Assembly (NCBI GenBank): GCA_024398055.1 | Contig: CP073749.1 | Span: 3,286,594 to 3,350,593 of the forward strand | Direction: 5' to 3' | From: a bacterium SCSIO 12741 | GTDB taxonomy: Bacteria > Bacteroidota > Bacteroidia > Flavobacteriales_G > Salibacteraceae | Length of the DNA stretch: 64,000 nt | Shown here: positions 17,355 through 26,179 of the stretch, in pieces | Layout of the letters: each line of letters starts with the position of its first letter | How positions within the stretch are numbered: position 1 is the first letter of the stretch | Translations under genes and position numbers: made by a program | Notes under the pieces: generated by a model | Told to the model about the DNA's origin: nothing | The model's input: only the letters and a program-made list of their open reading frames with translations | The model's database searches: none

Positions 17355-18188
17355 TCAAATCTTGTCGGTCAAATCCTTTAGGCGATCCCTTTCTTCCTGA
17401 GTGAGGTTTTCAATTCCCTTCTTTTGAATTTTGTCGAGTAGCGCATCAAGTTGTTGCTGCCTTGATGGCTCCGGGTCTCTGTAGAATTTGTTTCTGGGAG
17501 GAGGAGTCGCTTGAATGCCTTTGCTAAAGGACTTCAAAAGAAGGATGTTGGGGTAACGGTGAATCAGAAAGATAAAGATCACCGTAGGTAAAAATAGCAA
17601 CCAGAACACCCAGCTATTAGCCGAGTAGGCCTGCGGAACCAAAGCCAATCCCATTACCAATCCCACCAAAGCTCCTCCCAGGTGAGCTTCATGTCCAATT
17701 CGATCACGTTGATTCTTTATGCCATAAATAGAGTAGGCCAAAAACAAGCACCCAAAGATCCAAGCCGGAATACCTATCGGAATAAAAAGCAGTCCGATTT
17801 TGGCTCCCGGAGCAATGAAAATACTAGCAAATACCAATCCGCTCACTGCCCCCGATGCACCTACGGCACTGTAATCGCCATGAGACCGATGAACGAATAA
17901 AGCCAAGAGATTTCCACCTATCATACTGGCAAAATACATGACCAGAAAACCGATTACGCCTATCCCTCTCATTAGCGAAATGCCAAAAGAGTAGAGGGCA
18001 AACATATTGAAGGCAAAATGGATCCAATCCACATGCAGAAATCCCGAGCTTACCATACGGTCATACTGCTTGAATCGCAAAACGCCATCTACAAGAAACA
18101 TGTAGCGATTGAGAATCGAATACGATTGAAGTCCTTTGTAGGTAAAGTAGGCGGTAACCGCAATGATCAGTAAAAGAATGCCTTCCAT
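17355..18188 (-). CDS. Rhomboid-family intramembrane serine protease
   Basis: A 277-residue inner-membrane protease with six hydrophobic segments. The catalytic serine is S112 in GASG and the catalytic histidine is H169 in the HEAHLGG helix. The N-terminal fold shows the H-x-x-F-N-x-F segment (IHFAFNMF) typical of rhomboids. A C-terminal cytoplasmic tail (about 235-277) is charged and predicted helical (QEERDRLKDL). It cleaves transmembrane helices of unknown clients. Convergent with the glycosyltransferase operon. Confidence 0.9.
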   Translation of the reverse strand: MEGILLLIIAVTAYFTYKGLQSYSILNRYMFLVDGVLRFKQYDRMVSSGFLHVDWIHFAFNMFALYSFGISLMRGIGVIGFLVMYFASMIGGNLLALFVHRSHGDYSAVGASGAVSGLVFASIFIAPGAKIGLLFIPIGIPAWIFGCLFLAYSIYGIKNQRDRIGHEAHLGGALVGLVMGLALVPQAYSANSWVFWLLFLPTVIFIFLIHRYPNILLLKSFSKGIQATPPPRNKFYRDPEPSRQQQLDALLDKIQKKGIENLTQEERDRLKDLTDKI

Positions 18189-18237
18189 GGTTCTGCTAAT
18201 TTAGAAGGCTTTTCTCACATTTACCTCATAAAAAAGC

Positions 18238-18834
18238 TCAATTGTAAATCCACATTAAAACCGGCTTGTCGGAGGATGAAATCAAGTGATCCAGTTTTCG
18301 CATAAAATCGTTAGCAACGGCGGGACAGCCCCAGCCTTCCGGAGTACCTTCCGGGTAGACTTCATCATTGGAGACGGCCTCCCAAGAGTGTAGCACAATG
18401 ATTCTGGAATAGGCTTTATTGTTGGATGACTCCAGCCCATGGAGTTTGTAGTTCACATGAATGCCCCATTGGCTATAACCTCGTTTACCAATCTTGTATT
18501 TGCCCAGGGAAGAGCAGTGACTTTCCGGAACATTGCTGAAAATAGGATTCTCCTTCGTTTCTGTACCCGACCAAGGGTGCTCGCAACTTCCATGGCTCAC
18601 CATTCCTGATTGATCCGCAGATTGGCTTTCCAAATTCCATACAAAGAGTCGCTTTTTACCCGAATGGATGCCCATATCGATCAAAATGCAGAAATCGGTA
18701 TTCATTCCATTCTCCTGGGCAAAAGTCAAGGCCTCCAGGCCCTTTTGAGAACGAATTTCAGGTCTCGATTCTTCCGATGGTTGGAAGGATCCCAGTAAGA
18801 AGAGGACTGCAACACCGAGCAAAGTACGAATCAT
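18238..18834 (-). CDS. Murein L,D-transpeptidase catalytic-domain protein (YkuD_2 type)
   Basis: A 198-residue exported protein. The ATG at 18834 starts a signal peptide (MIRTLLGVAVLFLLGSF); the frame upstream only adds a TTG-initiated leader. The fold carries the HSWE segment and the catalytic cysteine in EGWGCPAVAN, as in the YkuD_2 family, which makes 3-3 cross-links or anchors proteins in peptidoglycan. Length is normal for the family. Followed on the same strand by the rhomboid gene 49 bases downstream. Confidence 0.85.
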   Translation of the reverse strand: MIRTLLGVAVLFLLGSFQPSEESRPEIRSQKGLEALTFAQENGMNTDFCILIDMGIHSGKKRLFVWNLESQSADQSGMVSHGSCEHPWSGTETKENPIFSNVPESHCSSLGKYKIGKRGYSQWGIHVNYKLHGLESSNNKAYSRIIVLHSWEAVSNDEVYPEGTPEGWGCPAVANDFMRKLDHLISSSDKPVLMWIYN

Positions 18835-18874
18835 AGTACCCAAGCAAACGATGGAGCACAAGAACTATTGCAGT

Positions 18875-19768
18875 CTATTCAGAATCGCCCACTAAGTAGT
18901 CAAGTGGGTCTCCTTCTTCATTTCCAACAATATCGGCATAGCGGTAGTATAGACCAACCATTAGAGAAACCATGAAGGCAGTGATAACTCCAGTGAGCAC
19001 CACTTGCAAAGCATAGTTGAAAACCACGCCTACAAAAGGGATGAAGTTCAAAGCCATTCCCAAGAGTCCAATGATAAAAAACAAGGCCATGAGTACCAAT
19101 CCAAAAAGAATGGATGCACCAAACAGTTTAAGCGCTCTGATCCAGGTAATGTGGCGGTGACTGAAGGTAATAGCATCGGATAAAGACTTGTTTCCTATGA
19201 GAAATGCAGGCAGGATGAGCAACCAGCGGTAAACGTACACAATGACGATGATACTACCGAAAAATGCACCTATGCCTCCAGCCAAATAGGATAAACCGGC
19301 AACCAAACCACCAAGCACGGCCAGCACCAGGTAAGAGAGAAGGATGAACCCGATAATGCGGAATATGCCACGATTCATAGAATCTTTAAAAGCTTTGCTA
19401 AAATCCACGGTATCATCAAAAACACGACGATTAACCAAGAGGAAATTTAGGTTGTATTGCCAAGCGGAGATAAGAATCATGATTAAGAAAAGAACCACCA
19501 TTCCAGCGATGAAAGCCGGTGATTGAAACATGCTTACCATTTGAAGTCCAAAAGCCTGTGCAGCGGCAGGATCATTTTGAAGGTTTTGGATGGTCGTAAG
19601 ATCGAAGTTCGCCGATTGGGCAAAAACGATGGCAAAAATTCCTGCTAACGGAATAAGGGTTAAAATGAAAAACAGGAGGGAGGCCAGAATTACTTGTGGT
19701 GAGGTCTTTTTGGTAAGTCCCATCACTTCATCGAAGATTCCACCTTTAAAAACAGAAGTATCAGACAT
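18875..19768 (-). CDS. Polytopic membrane protein of unknown function
   Basis: A 297-residue inner-membrane protein with about six transmembrane segments (residues 26-50, 86-108, 135-160, 165-195, 210-240, 250-275) and short acidic ends. It resembles the DUF975/glycerophosphodiester-phosphodiesterase membrane-domain class by helix layout (KAFKDSMNRG ... SFSHRHITW), but no family is assigned with certainty. The L,D-transpeptidase gene follows 40 bases downstream on the same strand. No catalytic motif is seen. Confidence 0.7.
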   Translation of the reverse strand: MSDTSVFKGGIFDEVMGLTKKTSPQVILASLLFFILTLIPLAGIFAIVFAQSANFDLTTIQNLQNDPAAAQAFGLQMVSMFQSPAFIAGMVVLFLIMILISAWQYNLNFLLVNRRVFDDTVDFSKAFKDSMNRGIFRIIGFILLSYLVLAVLGGLVAGLSYLAGGIGAFFGSIIVIVYVYRWLLILPAFLIGNKSLSDAITFSHRHITWIRALKLFGASILFGLVLMALFFIIGLLGMALNFIPFVGVVFNYALQVVLTGVITAFMVSLMVGLYYRYADIVGNEEGDPLDYLVGDSE

Positions 19769-19844
19769 GGTAAACGCGTTAGTTCGAAAAAGGTAAAGAT
19801 AGATAATTGCTCAAGTTGCTTGCAAGAGCCGAGAGGAGAAAATA

Positions 19845-19879
19845 AAAACCCCTTGACGGACAAGCCGAAAAGGGGTTTT
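19845..19879 (-). terminator. Intrinsic terminator after gap
   Basis: AAAACCCCTT (19845-19854) pairs perfectly with AAGGGGTTTT (19870-19879). Read on the minus strand the hairpin is followed by a T-rich run (TTTTTATTTT). It lies 22 bases after the GAPDH stop. Confidence 0.85.
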
Positions 19880-19900
19880 ATGCTATGATAATCAGTCTAC

Positions 19901-21370
19901 TTAGTAGTACTGCAATCTTCTTACTTTGGCAACGTATTTGGCCAAACGAATAACCTGCTTGGTGTAGCCATATTCGTTATCATACCATACGTAAAGTACC
20001 ACGTTGTTTCCGTCTTTGCTCACGATAGTAGCAGGAGCATCGAATACAGAACAGCAGGTATTTCCAATGATGTCGTTAGATACCAATTCCTCATCCAAAG
20101 AGTAGTGGATCTGGTTTACCAACTTACCTTCCAAAGCTGCTTTCTTCACTTCAGCCAAAACCTCTTCTTTAGAAGTAGTCTTGTCAACAGTCAAGCTCAA
20201 AATGGCCAAAGATCCATTTGGAGTTGGAACACGCACAGCGTTAGCCGTCAACTTGTTCTCAAAGCTTGGAATTACTTTAGTTACCGCTTTACCAGCACCT
20301 GTTGAAGTGATAACCATGTTGATGGCAGCAGAACGACCACGACGTGGTTTCTTGTGCATGTTGTCCAACAAGTTTTGGTCATTGGTATAAGCGTGAACCG
20401 TTTCAATGTGTCCTTTAACTACACCAAAAGCGTCATCTACTACCTTCAATACAGGAGAGATAGCGTTAGTAGTACAAGAAGCAGCTGAGTAAATGTTTTC
20501 AGTTTCCAGATCTACAGTATCCTGGTTAATCGCGTAAACGATGTTTGGAATCTCTTTACCTGGAGCAGTCAACAATACTTTAGAAACACCTTTAGCTTTC
20601 AAGTGACGAGACAAAGCTTCACGGTTGTTGTAAACACCAGTGTTGTCAATCAAAAGTGCGTCGTGAATTCCGTAGGATTCGTAATCTGCATCTTCCGGTT
20701 GCTTGGCCTCGATCATGTTAATACGCTGACCGTTTAACAACAAGCATTTGTTTTCAACGTCAACTTCAACCGTTCCGTCGAAAGGACCGTGTACAGAATC
20801 GTTGCGCAACAAGGCAGCACGCTTGATAATTTGTTCTTCAGAAGCATTACGGGTAACGATAGCTCTCAATCTCAATTGCTGACCTTTACCAGCTTGCTTG
20901 ATCAACTCACGAGCAGCCAAACGACCAATACGTCCAAATCCGAAAAGAACTACGTCACGAGGGGTGATTGGATCAGTATCGGCGTTGATGATATTGTTAA
21001 GCTTTTGCGAGATAAAGTCGTCTTGGTTTTCGAAATTGGCACTTTCGGTGCTCCATTCGTAAGCCAGTTTTCCGATGTCAATTTTAGCCGGTGGCAAATC
21101 CAGATTAGCCAATTTCTTAGCTAGCTCTGCAGATTCGTGAGCGTCAATTGGTTTACCAACAACGTTGGCTGCATAGTCGTGCAAGCGAAGGATTTCGGAT
21201 GTGTTTTGATCCAACAAGTGGTTGCGGAACAAAACCAACTCAACCTGCTTTTCATACATGAGTTTTCCAACGGCAGCAATCAATTCAACGGCGGCTTGCT
21301 CACGGCTAACCCATTTGTTCAGAGCGGTGCTGTATTCAAGGGCTTCCTGGTTTAGGACTTCTGAAGACAT
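19901..21370 (-). CDS. gap: Glyceraldehyde-3-phosphate dehydrogenase, long form
   Basis: Oxidises glyceraldehyde 3-phosphate to 1,3-bisphosphoglycerate with NAD(P)+ in glycolysis or gluconeogenesis. At 489 residues it is about 150 longer than classical GAPDH. The Rossmann motif FGFGRIGR is at 143-150, so an N-terminal extension of about 135 residues precedes the catalytic core. The active-site Cys is C299 in SAASCTTNAISP, and WYDNEYGY is near the end. Long forms of this kind are known in several bacterial groups; the extension's role is unclear. It has its own terminator, and a TACTTTTG element lies upstream at 21430-21437. Confidence 0.93.
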   Translation of the reverse strand: MSSEVLNQEALEYSTALNKWVSREQAAVELIAAVGKLMYEKQVELVLFRNHLLDQNTSEILRLHDYAANVVGKPIDAHESAELAKKLANLDLPPAKIDIGKLAYEWSTESANFENQDDFISQKLNNIINADTDPITPRDVVLFGFGRIGRLAARELIKQAGKGQQLRLRAIVTRNASEEQIIKRAALLRNDSVHGPFDGTVEVDVENKCLLLNGQRINMIEAKQPEDADYESYGIHDALLIDNTGVYNNREALSRHLKAKGVSKVLLTAPGKEIPNIVYAINQDTVDLETENIYSAASCTTNAISPVLKVVDDAFGVVKGHIETVHAYTNDQNLLDNMHKKPRRGRSAAINMVITSTGAGKAVTKVIPSFENKLTANAVRVPTPNGSLAILSLTVDKTTSKEEVLAEVKKAALEGKLVNQIHYSLDEELVSNDIIGNTCCSVFDAPATIVSKDGNNVVLYVWYDNEYGYTKQVIRLAKYVAKVRRLQYY

Positions 21371-21401
21371 GTGTTTTTAATTTTTACTTAAGCAATAAAA
21401 A

Positions 21402-21428
21402 AGCGCCTTCTCTTCATGAAAAGGCGCT
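21402..21428 (-). terminator. Intrinsic terminator after sigA
   Basis: AGCGCCTT (21402-21409) pairs with AAGGCGCT (21421-21428); on the minus strand a T-run (TTTTTTATT) follows. It ends the sigA transcript 41 bases after its stop. The hairpin also lies just downstream of the presumed gap promoter element. Confidence 0.8.
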
Positions 21429-21429
21429 G

Positions 21430-21437
21430 CAAAAGTA
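21430..21437 (-). promoter_or_regulatory. Candidate -7 element of gap (TACTTTTG on minus)
   Basis: Matches TAnnTTTG about 60 bases upstream of the GAPDH start. No clear TTG box at the usual distance. It abuts the sigA terminator hairpin, so the gap leader would begin inside or next to the hairpin. Confidence 0.4.
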
Positions 21438-21468
21438 CTACAATAATCTTGTAAGTAAATGATATAAA

Positions 21469-22332
21469 TCAGCCCAAGTATGCCTTCAGCAATTTGCTAC
21501 GCGAATTGTGCCGCAATCTGCGAATGGCTTTTTCTTTCAGCTGTCGTACGCGTTCTCGGGTAAGGTCAAAGCGGTCTCCGATCTCGTCCAGGGTAAGGCC
21601 TTGTTTTCGACCAATTCCATAAAATAATCGAACAACTTCTCTTTCCCTTTCCGATAGGGTAGTGAGGGACCTTTCAATTTCCTTGATCAGTGATTCGTGC
21701 ATCAGGTTGTCGTCTGTGCTGGGCGAGTTTGAACTACTCAACACATCCAACAAACCGTGGTCTTCGCCTTCCTTAAAGGGTGCGTCCACCGACACGTGCC
21801 TTCCGGATACCCTCATGGTATCAGCTACTTTGATGCTGTCCATCTCGAGCGTCTCCGCAATTTCCGAAGCAGATGGTTCGCGTTCAAAGTGCTGCTCAAG
21901 CTGAGAGAAGGTTCGATTGATTTTATTCAACGAGCCTACCTGATTGAGCGGCAAACGAACAATCCGGGCCTGTTCAGCCAAGGCTTGCAAGATGCTCTGC
22001 CTGATCCACCAAACGGCGTAAGAAATAAATTTAAATCCTCGGGTTTCGTCAAACCTTCCTGCGGCTTTAATCAAGCCCACATTGCCTTCATTAATAAGGT
22101 CAGGAAGACTGAGTCCCTGGTTCTGATATTGTTTCGAAACCGATACTACAAATCGAAGGTTGGCCCTCACGAGCTTTTCGAGCGCTCTTTGATCGCCTTC
22201 CTTGATCCGCTTTGCCAATTCTACTTCCTCGTCGGCAGTAATCATTTCTTCCCGACTAATATCCTGAAGATATTTATCGAGTGATTTGCTTTCGCGGTTT
22301 GTGATCGACTTCGTGATTTTTAATTGCCTCAT
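21469..22332 (-). CDS. rpoD: Primary RNA polymerase sigma factor (group 1, short Bacteroidota form)
   Basis: A 287-residue housekeeping sigma factor. Region 1.2 starts at [14 protein letters not shown]. Regions 2.1-2.4 include [36 protein letters not shown] and [10 protein letters not shown]. Region 3 and region 4.2 ([20 protein letters not shown]) follow. It lacks the long region 1.1 of proteobacterial RpoD, as is typical in Bacteroidota, where the protein reads TTG/TAnnTTTG promoters. Several such promoters occur in this window (dnaN, cupin gene, 37963 gene). Monocistronic by its terminator. Confidence 0.95.
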   Translation of the reverse strand: MRQLKITKSITNRESKSLDKYLQDISREEMITADEEVELAKRIKEGDQRALEKLVRANLRFVVSVSKQYQNQGLSLPDLINEGNVGLIKAAGRFDETRGFKFISYAVWWIRQSILQALAEQARIVRLPLNQVGSLNKINRTFSQLEQHFEREPSASEIAETLEMDSIKVADTMRVSGRHVSVDAPFKEGEDHGLLDVLSSSNSPSTDDNLMHESLIKEIERSLTTLSEREREVVRLFYGIGRKQGLTLDEIGDRFDLTRERVRQLKEKAIRRLRHNSRSKLLKAYLG

Positions 22333-22408
22333 AACAACTTAGTATTCGTTCATTAATCGTTGTGCTACCCCTAGCTAAATCGGCTTTCAAAAATCTATGC
22401 TCTATCCT

Positions 22409-23863
22409 CTACATACCTATACCATAATAAGCAGCCCTACCGTTGGGGTAAATTCCTTCCACCAGTACGCCTCCTTTTTTATTATCGAGGGCATTTGACA
22501 AGTCTTGATAACTGCCAATGCGCTGCCCATCAATGCGTAAGATGATAAATCCTTCCCTAACTCCGGCCTTCATCAATTTTCCCGATTGGAGATCAATTAC
22601 TTGAACTCCCGATGAAATTCCGAGGCGGCTTTTCTGTTTTTCTGTAATTTCCTCAAAATTCGCGCCAAGAACGGTCCGAATTCCTTCGTCCTTGCGGTCG
22701 ATGATGTCGGTGTTTCCAAACTTGTTGCGAAGTACCAACGGAATCTCAATCGATTCATTGTCCCGAATCAAAGTAACCTTCACCTTATCTCCTGGGCGGA
22801 AATTACTTAGCTGTTCTTGCAATTCAGGTACATCATTGACCTGGCGGGAGTTAATGTGTGTAATCACATCTCCAGCCTCGATTCCAGCTTCTCGGGCAGA
22901 TCCTTTTTCAGCCAAACCGGCTACATAGATTCCATCCCGGGTTTTAAGTTTTTCGCGTTCGGCCAATTCCGGTGTGATGTTTCGAATAGAAACTCCAATA
23001 AAGGCGCGTTGAACGCTGCCAAACTCCATTAAATCCTTTACCACCTTTCGGGTAATGTTTGCCGGTATAGCAAAGGAGTATCCCATAAAAGATCCGGTAT
23101 TGGACTTAATCGCTGCATTGATCCCAATTAATTCTCCTTGAGCATTTACAAGTGCTCCACCACTGTTACCTGGGTTAACGGCAGCATCGGTTTGGATAAA
23201 AGCCTCCACAGCCGAGCTCCCATTAGGGTCATTCGTGGTCAAAATATTAATGTCTCTTCCTTTGGCGCTGATGATTCCAGCGGTCACGGTAGAGTTTAGG
23301 TTAAAGGGATTTCCTACTGCCAGTACCCATTCACCCACTTTGAGCATATCGGAATTTCCGTAGGACAAGTAGGGCAAGTTTTCTGCATCTACTTTCAATA
23401 GAGCCAAATCCGTAGAAGGATCTCGACCAATCACCTCGGCTTCAAAAACTTGCTTATCGTGCAAGGTTATTTTTACATTTTCAGCGCCCTCTACTACGTG
23501 ATTATTGGTTACAATGTATCCATCATCCGAGATAATCACACCGGATCCTGTTCCCTCGGGTTGAGGATTGTAGCGAGGTCTTCCATAAAAGAGGTCAAAC
23601 AGGGGATTGGACTGGTAATATTCCTGTCCAGAGTACACCGTTCTAACGTGTACAACCGATTCCAGGGACTTTTCAGCCGCAAAGGTTAAATCGGGTAGTG
23701 GATTTGGAACTCCAGGATTTCTGACCAATTGAGCAGGCACGGTTTCCTGCTGCACGACTACAGCCTGTTGCACAGGCTCAGGTTTGGCCACAAAATGGTA
23801 ACCGGAAAGAGCGATGGCTCCTCCCAACAAAGCACTCAGAAATGTTTTCCAGGTCTGTTTCAT
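22409..23863 (-). CDS. Periplasmic Do/DegQ-type serine protease with two PDZ domains
   Basis: A 484-residue HtrA-family protease and chaperone. A signal anchor or signal peptide covers residues 8-25. The trypsin-like domain has the catalytic triad H122 (TNNHVVEG), D152 (TDLALLKV) and S234 (NPGNSGGAL). PDZ1 covers about 285-375 (GIYVAGLAEKGSAREAGIEAGDVI) and a divergent PDZ2 about 395-484. It degrades or refolds misfolded envelope proteins. Size and order are normal for Bacteroidota DegP/DegQ. It lies upstream of sigA on the same strand, 76 bases away. Confidence 0.9.
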   Translation of the reverse strand: MKQTWKTFLSALLGGAIALSGYHFVAKPEPVQQAVVVQQETVPAQLVRNPGVPNPLPDLTFAAEKSLESVVHVRTVYSGQEYYQSNPLFDLFYGRPRYNPQPEGTGSGVIISDDGYIVTNNHVVEGAENVKITLHDKQVFEAEVIGRDPSTDLALLKVDAENLPYLSYGNSDMLKVGEWVLAVGNPFNLNSTVTAGIISAKGRDINILTTNDPNGSSAVEAFIQTDAAVNPGNSGGALVNAQGELIGINAAIKSNTGSFMGYSFAIPANITRKVVKDLMEFGSVQRAFIGVSIRNITPELAEREKLKTRDGIYVAGLAEKGSAREAGIEAGDVITHINSRQVNDVPELQEQLSNFRPGDKVKVTLIRDNESIEIPLVLRNKFGNTDIIDRKDEGIRTVLGANFEEITEKQKSRLGISSGVQVIDLQSGKLMKAGVREGFIILRIDGQRIGSYQDLSNALDNKKGGVLVEGIYPNGRAAYYGIGM

Positions 23864-24038
23864 ATTCTTCAGGTAAATTTTTTGTTATTGGAATTAGGAT
23901 GAACAATTCCTATACCTATAACTCCAATCTTACCCGATAGTTCAGATTTGGCAGGTTAACTAATGTTAAGCTCCCTTCCTGCCTATTTTCAAAAACCAAA
24001 AGGTGATTGTTTACTTACCCGTTCCATCTATAAAAACG

Positions 24039-24046
24039 TAATTTTG
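24039..24046 (+). promoter_or_regulatory. Candidate -7 element of dapF (TAATTTTG)
   Basis: Matches TAnnTTTG 18 bases before the dapF ATG. The nearest TTG (24007-24009) is 29 bases away, longer than ideal. Confidence 0.45.
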
Positions 24047-24064
24047 GAGGCATTAGTTGGTTCA

Positions 24065-24844
24065 ATGATTGAGTTCTATAAATACGAAGGTGCCGGAAAC
24101 GATTTTATATTGATCGATAACCGTGACCATATTTTCCAAGCGACCCCAGAAAAAGTAGAAGATATGTGCGACCGCCATTTTGGCATTGGAGCAGATGGAT
24201 TGATCCTACTTGAAAACGCCGAGGGTTATGATTTTCGAATGGTTTATTTCAATTCGGATGGTCACGAGAGCACCATGTGTGGCAATGGCGGACGCTGCAT
24301 TGTCAAGTTTGCTTATGACCTGGATCTGATTGGAATCAATACCTCATTCGTGGCCATAGATGGTCCCCATCAGGCAGAGGTATTGGGGGAGTCCAAAATT
24401 AGCCTGGAGATGATCGATGTTGTTGAAGTGGAACAGGTAGGGAGTGACTATTTCCTGGATACTGGTTCACCTCATTACGTGAGAAAAGTGCCGGACGTGG
24501 GCGGAATGGACTTGGTTCGTTCAGCTCGATCCATTCGCTACAACGAGAGATTTCAACAGGAAGGAACGAACGTCAATTTCTTCGAACCTCTGGAAGATCG
24601 ATTAATGATTCGGACCTATGAAAGAGGAGTGGAGGACGAAACCCTGGCTTGTGGTACAGGTATTACCGCGGTAGCTCTGGTAGCTGAGCTTACCGGTCAA
24701 AATACCCATGAAGGCCACTCACACCTGGTCGCCAGAGGTGGAACACTGGAAGTTTATTATGATCGTGAAGGAAACGAGTTTAATAACATCCGCTTGGTAG
24801 GTCCTGCCAAATACGTGTTCAAGGGCGAATGGCCTTCTGAATAA
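24065..24844 (+). CDS. dapF: Diaminopimelate epimerase
   Basis: A 259-residue PLP-independent epimerase converting LL- to meso-diaminopimelate for lysine and peptidoglycan synthesis. The two catalytic cysteines are C72 in MCGNGGRC and C196 in LACGTGIT. The start motif YKYEGAGNDF is canonical. The ATG at 24065 is chosen over the frame opening at 23963, which would add 34 unrelated residues. The lysC-lysA pair lies separately about 6 kb away. Confidence 0.95.
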   Translation: MIEFYKYEGAGNDFILIDNRDHIFQATPEKVEDMCDRHFGIGADGLILLENAEGYDFRMVYFNSDGHESTMCGNGGRCIVKFAYDLDLIGINTSFVAIDGPHQAEVLGESKISLEMIDVVEVEQVGSDYFLDTGSPHYVRKVPDVGGMDLVRSARSIRYNERFQQEGTNVNFFEPLEDRLMIRTYERGVEDETLACGTGITAVALVAELTGQNTHEGHSHLVARGGTLEVYYDREGNEFNNIRLVGPAKYVFKGEWPSE

Positions 24845-24845
24845 A

Positions 24846-25487
24846 TTATCCTGGAATTTTATCTACCCCAAAGCGAAGAATAGTCTTAAGTTTTTCTGGG
24901 TCCACTTTTCTAAAATCGGATAAGTAGATCTCACGGTGGATTTTGGATAATCGGGTACTGCCCATTTTTTTAGTAAAATCTTCCATTCGGGCAAAACTTG
25001 CTGGTTCGTCATCGTAACTTCCGACGTGCATCATTTGTACACATGGTCCTTCCTGAATACGTTCAATCTTGATCTGTTCCACCAGTGGATTGCTTTTCTT
25101 TTTCAAGACTTCCTGGCGGATGTGTTCCATGTATTCCAGAGGAATATAGTCAGGCTGCCGAATCATTAGGTTGAAAACCAAATCGTCCTTGGAAAATGTT
25201 CCCGTAAACGTCCTTTTGGCTTCTTCGTTAAGGTCCCAAACTCCTTCCAGCGGATAAACTGTGAAATCCTGGTAGCCTTCCGGTTGCAACGCCTCTTTTT
25301 TGAGGTTCATTTTTAGGCCATAAGCCAGGGAATATAAAGCTCCAATGTATTCAGAAAAGGACTCGCTATTTGGGTTCCCTTCTCCCGCCAGGGTGATAAA
25401 TTGAAAGGATGGAACATCGATAAACTGAGGTTCAGTTTTAGGCTGATAAATGGATTTCTCCTTTTTGCGCCATTCGTGCTTTGTCAT
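24846..25487 (-). CDS. GyrI-like small-molecule-binding domain protein
   Basis: A 213-residue cytoplasmic protein of the GyrI-like superfamily (SOUL/BacR-type ligand-binding fold). Typical features are the FQFITLAGEGNPN start of the domain, a TVYPLEGVWDL segment and the late PCVQMMHVGSYDDEPASF block. The DNA-binding domain found in MerR/AraC relatives is absent, so it is a stand-alone binder or hydrolase-like member. It follows the NTF2-like gene by 1 base, forming a two-gene operon, and is convergent with dapF. Confidence 0.8.
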   Translation of the reverse strand: MTKHEWRKKEKSIYQPKTEPQFIDVPSFQFITLAGEGNPNSESFSEYIGALYSLAYGLKMNLKKEALQPEGYQDFTVYPLEGVWDLNEEAKRTFTGTFSKDDLVFNLMIRQPDYIPLEYMEHIRQEVLKKKSNPLVEQIKIERIQEGPCVQMMHVGSYDDEPASFARMEDFTKKMGSTRLSKIHREIYLSDFRKVDPEKLKTILRFGVDKIPG

Positions 25488-25488
25488 A

Positions 25489-25869
25489 TCACAAAATGCT
25501 TTGATAAACGATGGTTTGAATTTTCCATTGGCCGTCTTCCTTAATCAAGTTGATGTAATCACAGCCTTTTAAGCCTTGCGACCATTCCATTTCCAATTTG
25601 ACTACTGCCGTTCGATCCTGTGCATCCAGAATGTTCATGGTCCTTGGGGTGTCAGGCATAATGTTGTCTTGGTTGAAGGTGACGACCCACTCTTTGATTT
25701 CGGCAATACCAACGGTTGAAACATCCAGCCATTTTTTGTTTTCATGGTCGTATATGAAACCTGTTTTGGTGGCATCTTTCGTGAATTGATTGTCGATTAA
25801 ATCCGTGTCCATTTTCTGAAATGCCAGGGGGTAAGATTGTGCGGCATTCAGAATTTCATGCTTTTCCAT
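25489..25869 (-). CDS. NTF2-like protein (putative lumazine-binding/SnoaL-like)
   Basis: A 126-residue single-domain protein of the NTF2-like fold. Typical elements are an N-terminal helix (ILNAAQSYPLAFQKMD), a W-x-D-V-S segment, and a C-terminal hairpin with D-Y-I-N-L-I-K-E-D-G-Q-W-K-I. The ATG at 25869 follows the family start; the frame can be read 9 codons further upstream. Ligand and reaction unknown. Paired with the GyrI-like gene downstream. Confidence 0.75.
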   Translation of the reverse strand: MEKHEILNAAQSYPLAFQKMDTDLIDNQFTKDATKTGFIYDHENKKWLDVSTVGIAEIKEWVVTFNQDNIMPDTPRTMNILDAQDRTAVVKLEMEWSQGLKGCDYINLIKEDGQWKIQTIVYQSIL

Positions 25870-25933
25870 TTTGCGTCGTTTGATTTGTTGACCCAAAAGT
25901 AGAACGGGGATGTGACAGCCCTATGTCAGGGGG

Positions 25934-25950
25934 AGGCGACTTTGTCGCCT
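25934..25950. repeat. Short palindrome AGGCGAC-TTT-GTCGCCT
   Basis: A perfect 7-base hairpin with a 3-base loop in the gap between the NTF2-like gene and dnaN. No T-run follows, so it is not a clear terminator. It may be a dispersed repeat. Confidence 0.6.
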
Positions 25951-25991
25951 AGTGCGAGTGTGAGGTTCGAGAAGCGAGGGAAGGGGGAGTT

Positions 25992-26040
25992 GAGAATCGA
26001 GAATTGAGAATCGAGAGTGGAGAGTTGAGAATCGAGAGTG
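25992..26040. repeat. Heptanucleotide tandem repeat (7 x GAGARTN)
   Basis: Seven contiguous 7-base units, each GAGAATC, GAGAATT, GAGAGTG or GAGAGTT, fill 49 bases. They lie downstream of dnaN and upstream of the NTF2-like gene. A related sequence in the opposite orientation (TTGAGAGTCGAG on the minus strand) occurs near 26152. No coding potential. Confidence 0.85.
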
Positions 26041-26179
26041 AGAATAAAAATGCGGGATTGCTTGATTAAGGGCATAGTAAATTTGCTCCCTTAATTGGGA
26101 AATCTAATTCAGTAAAATAAGGGGATAGCTTTTAGGCCAAAGAATAAACCTCGACTCTCAAGACTCGGGCTCGCTCCTC

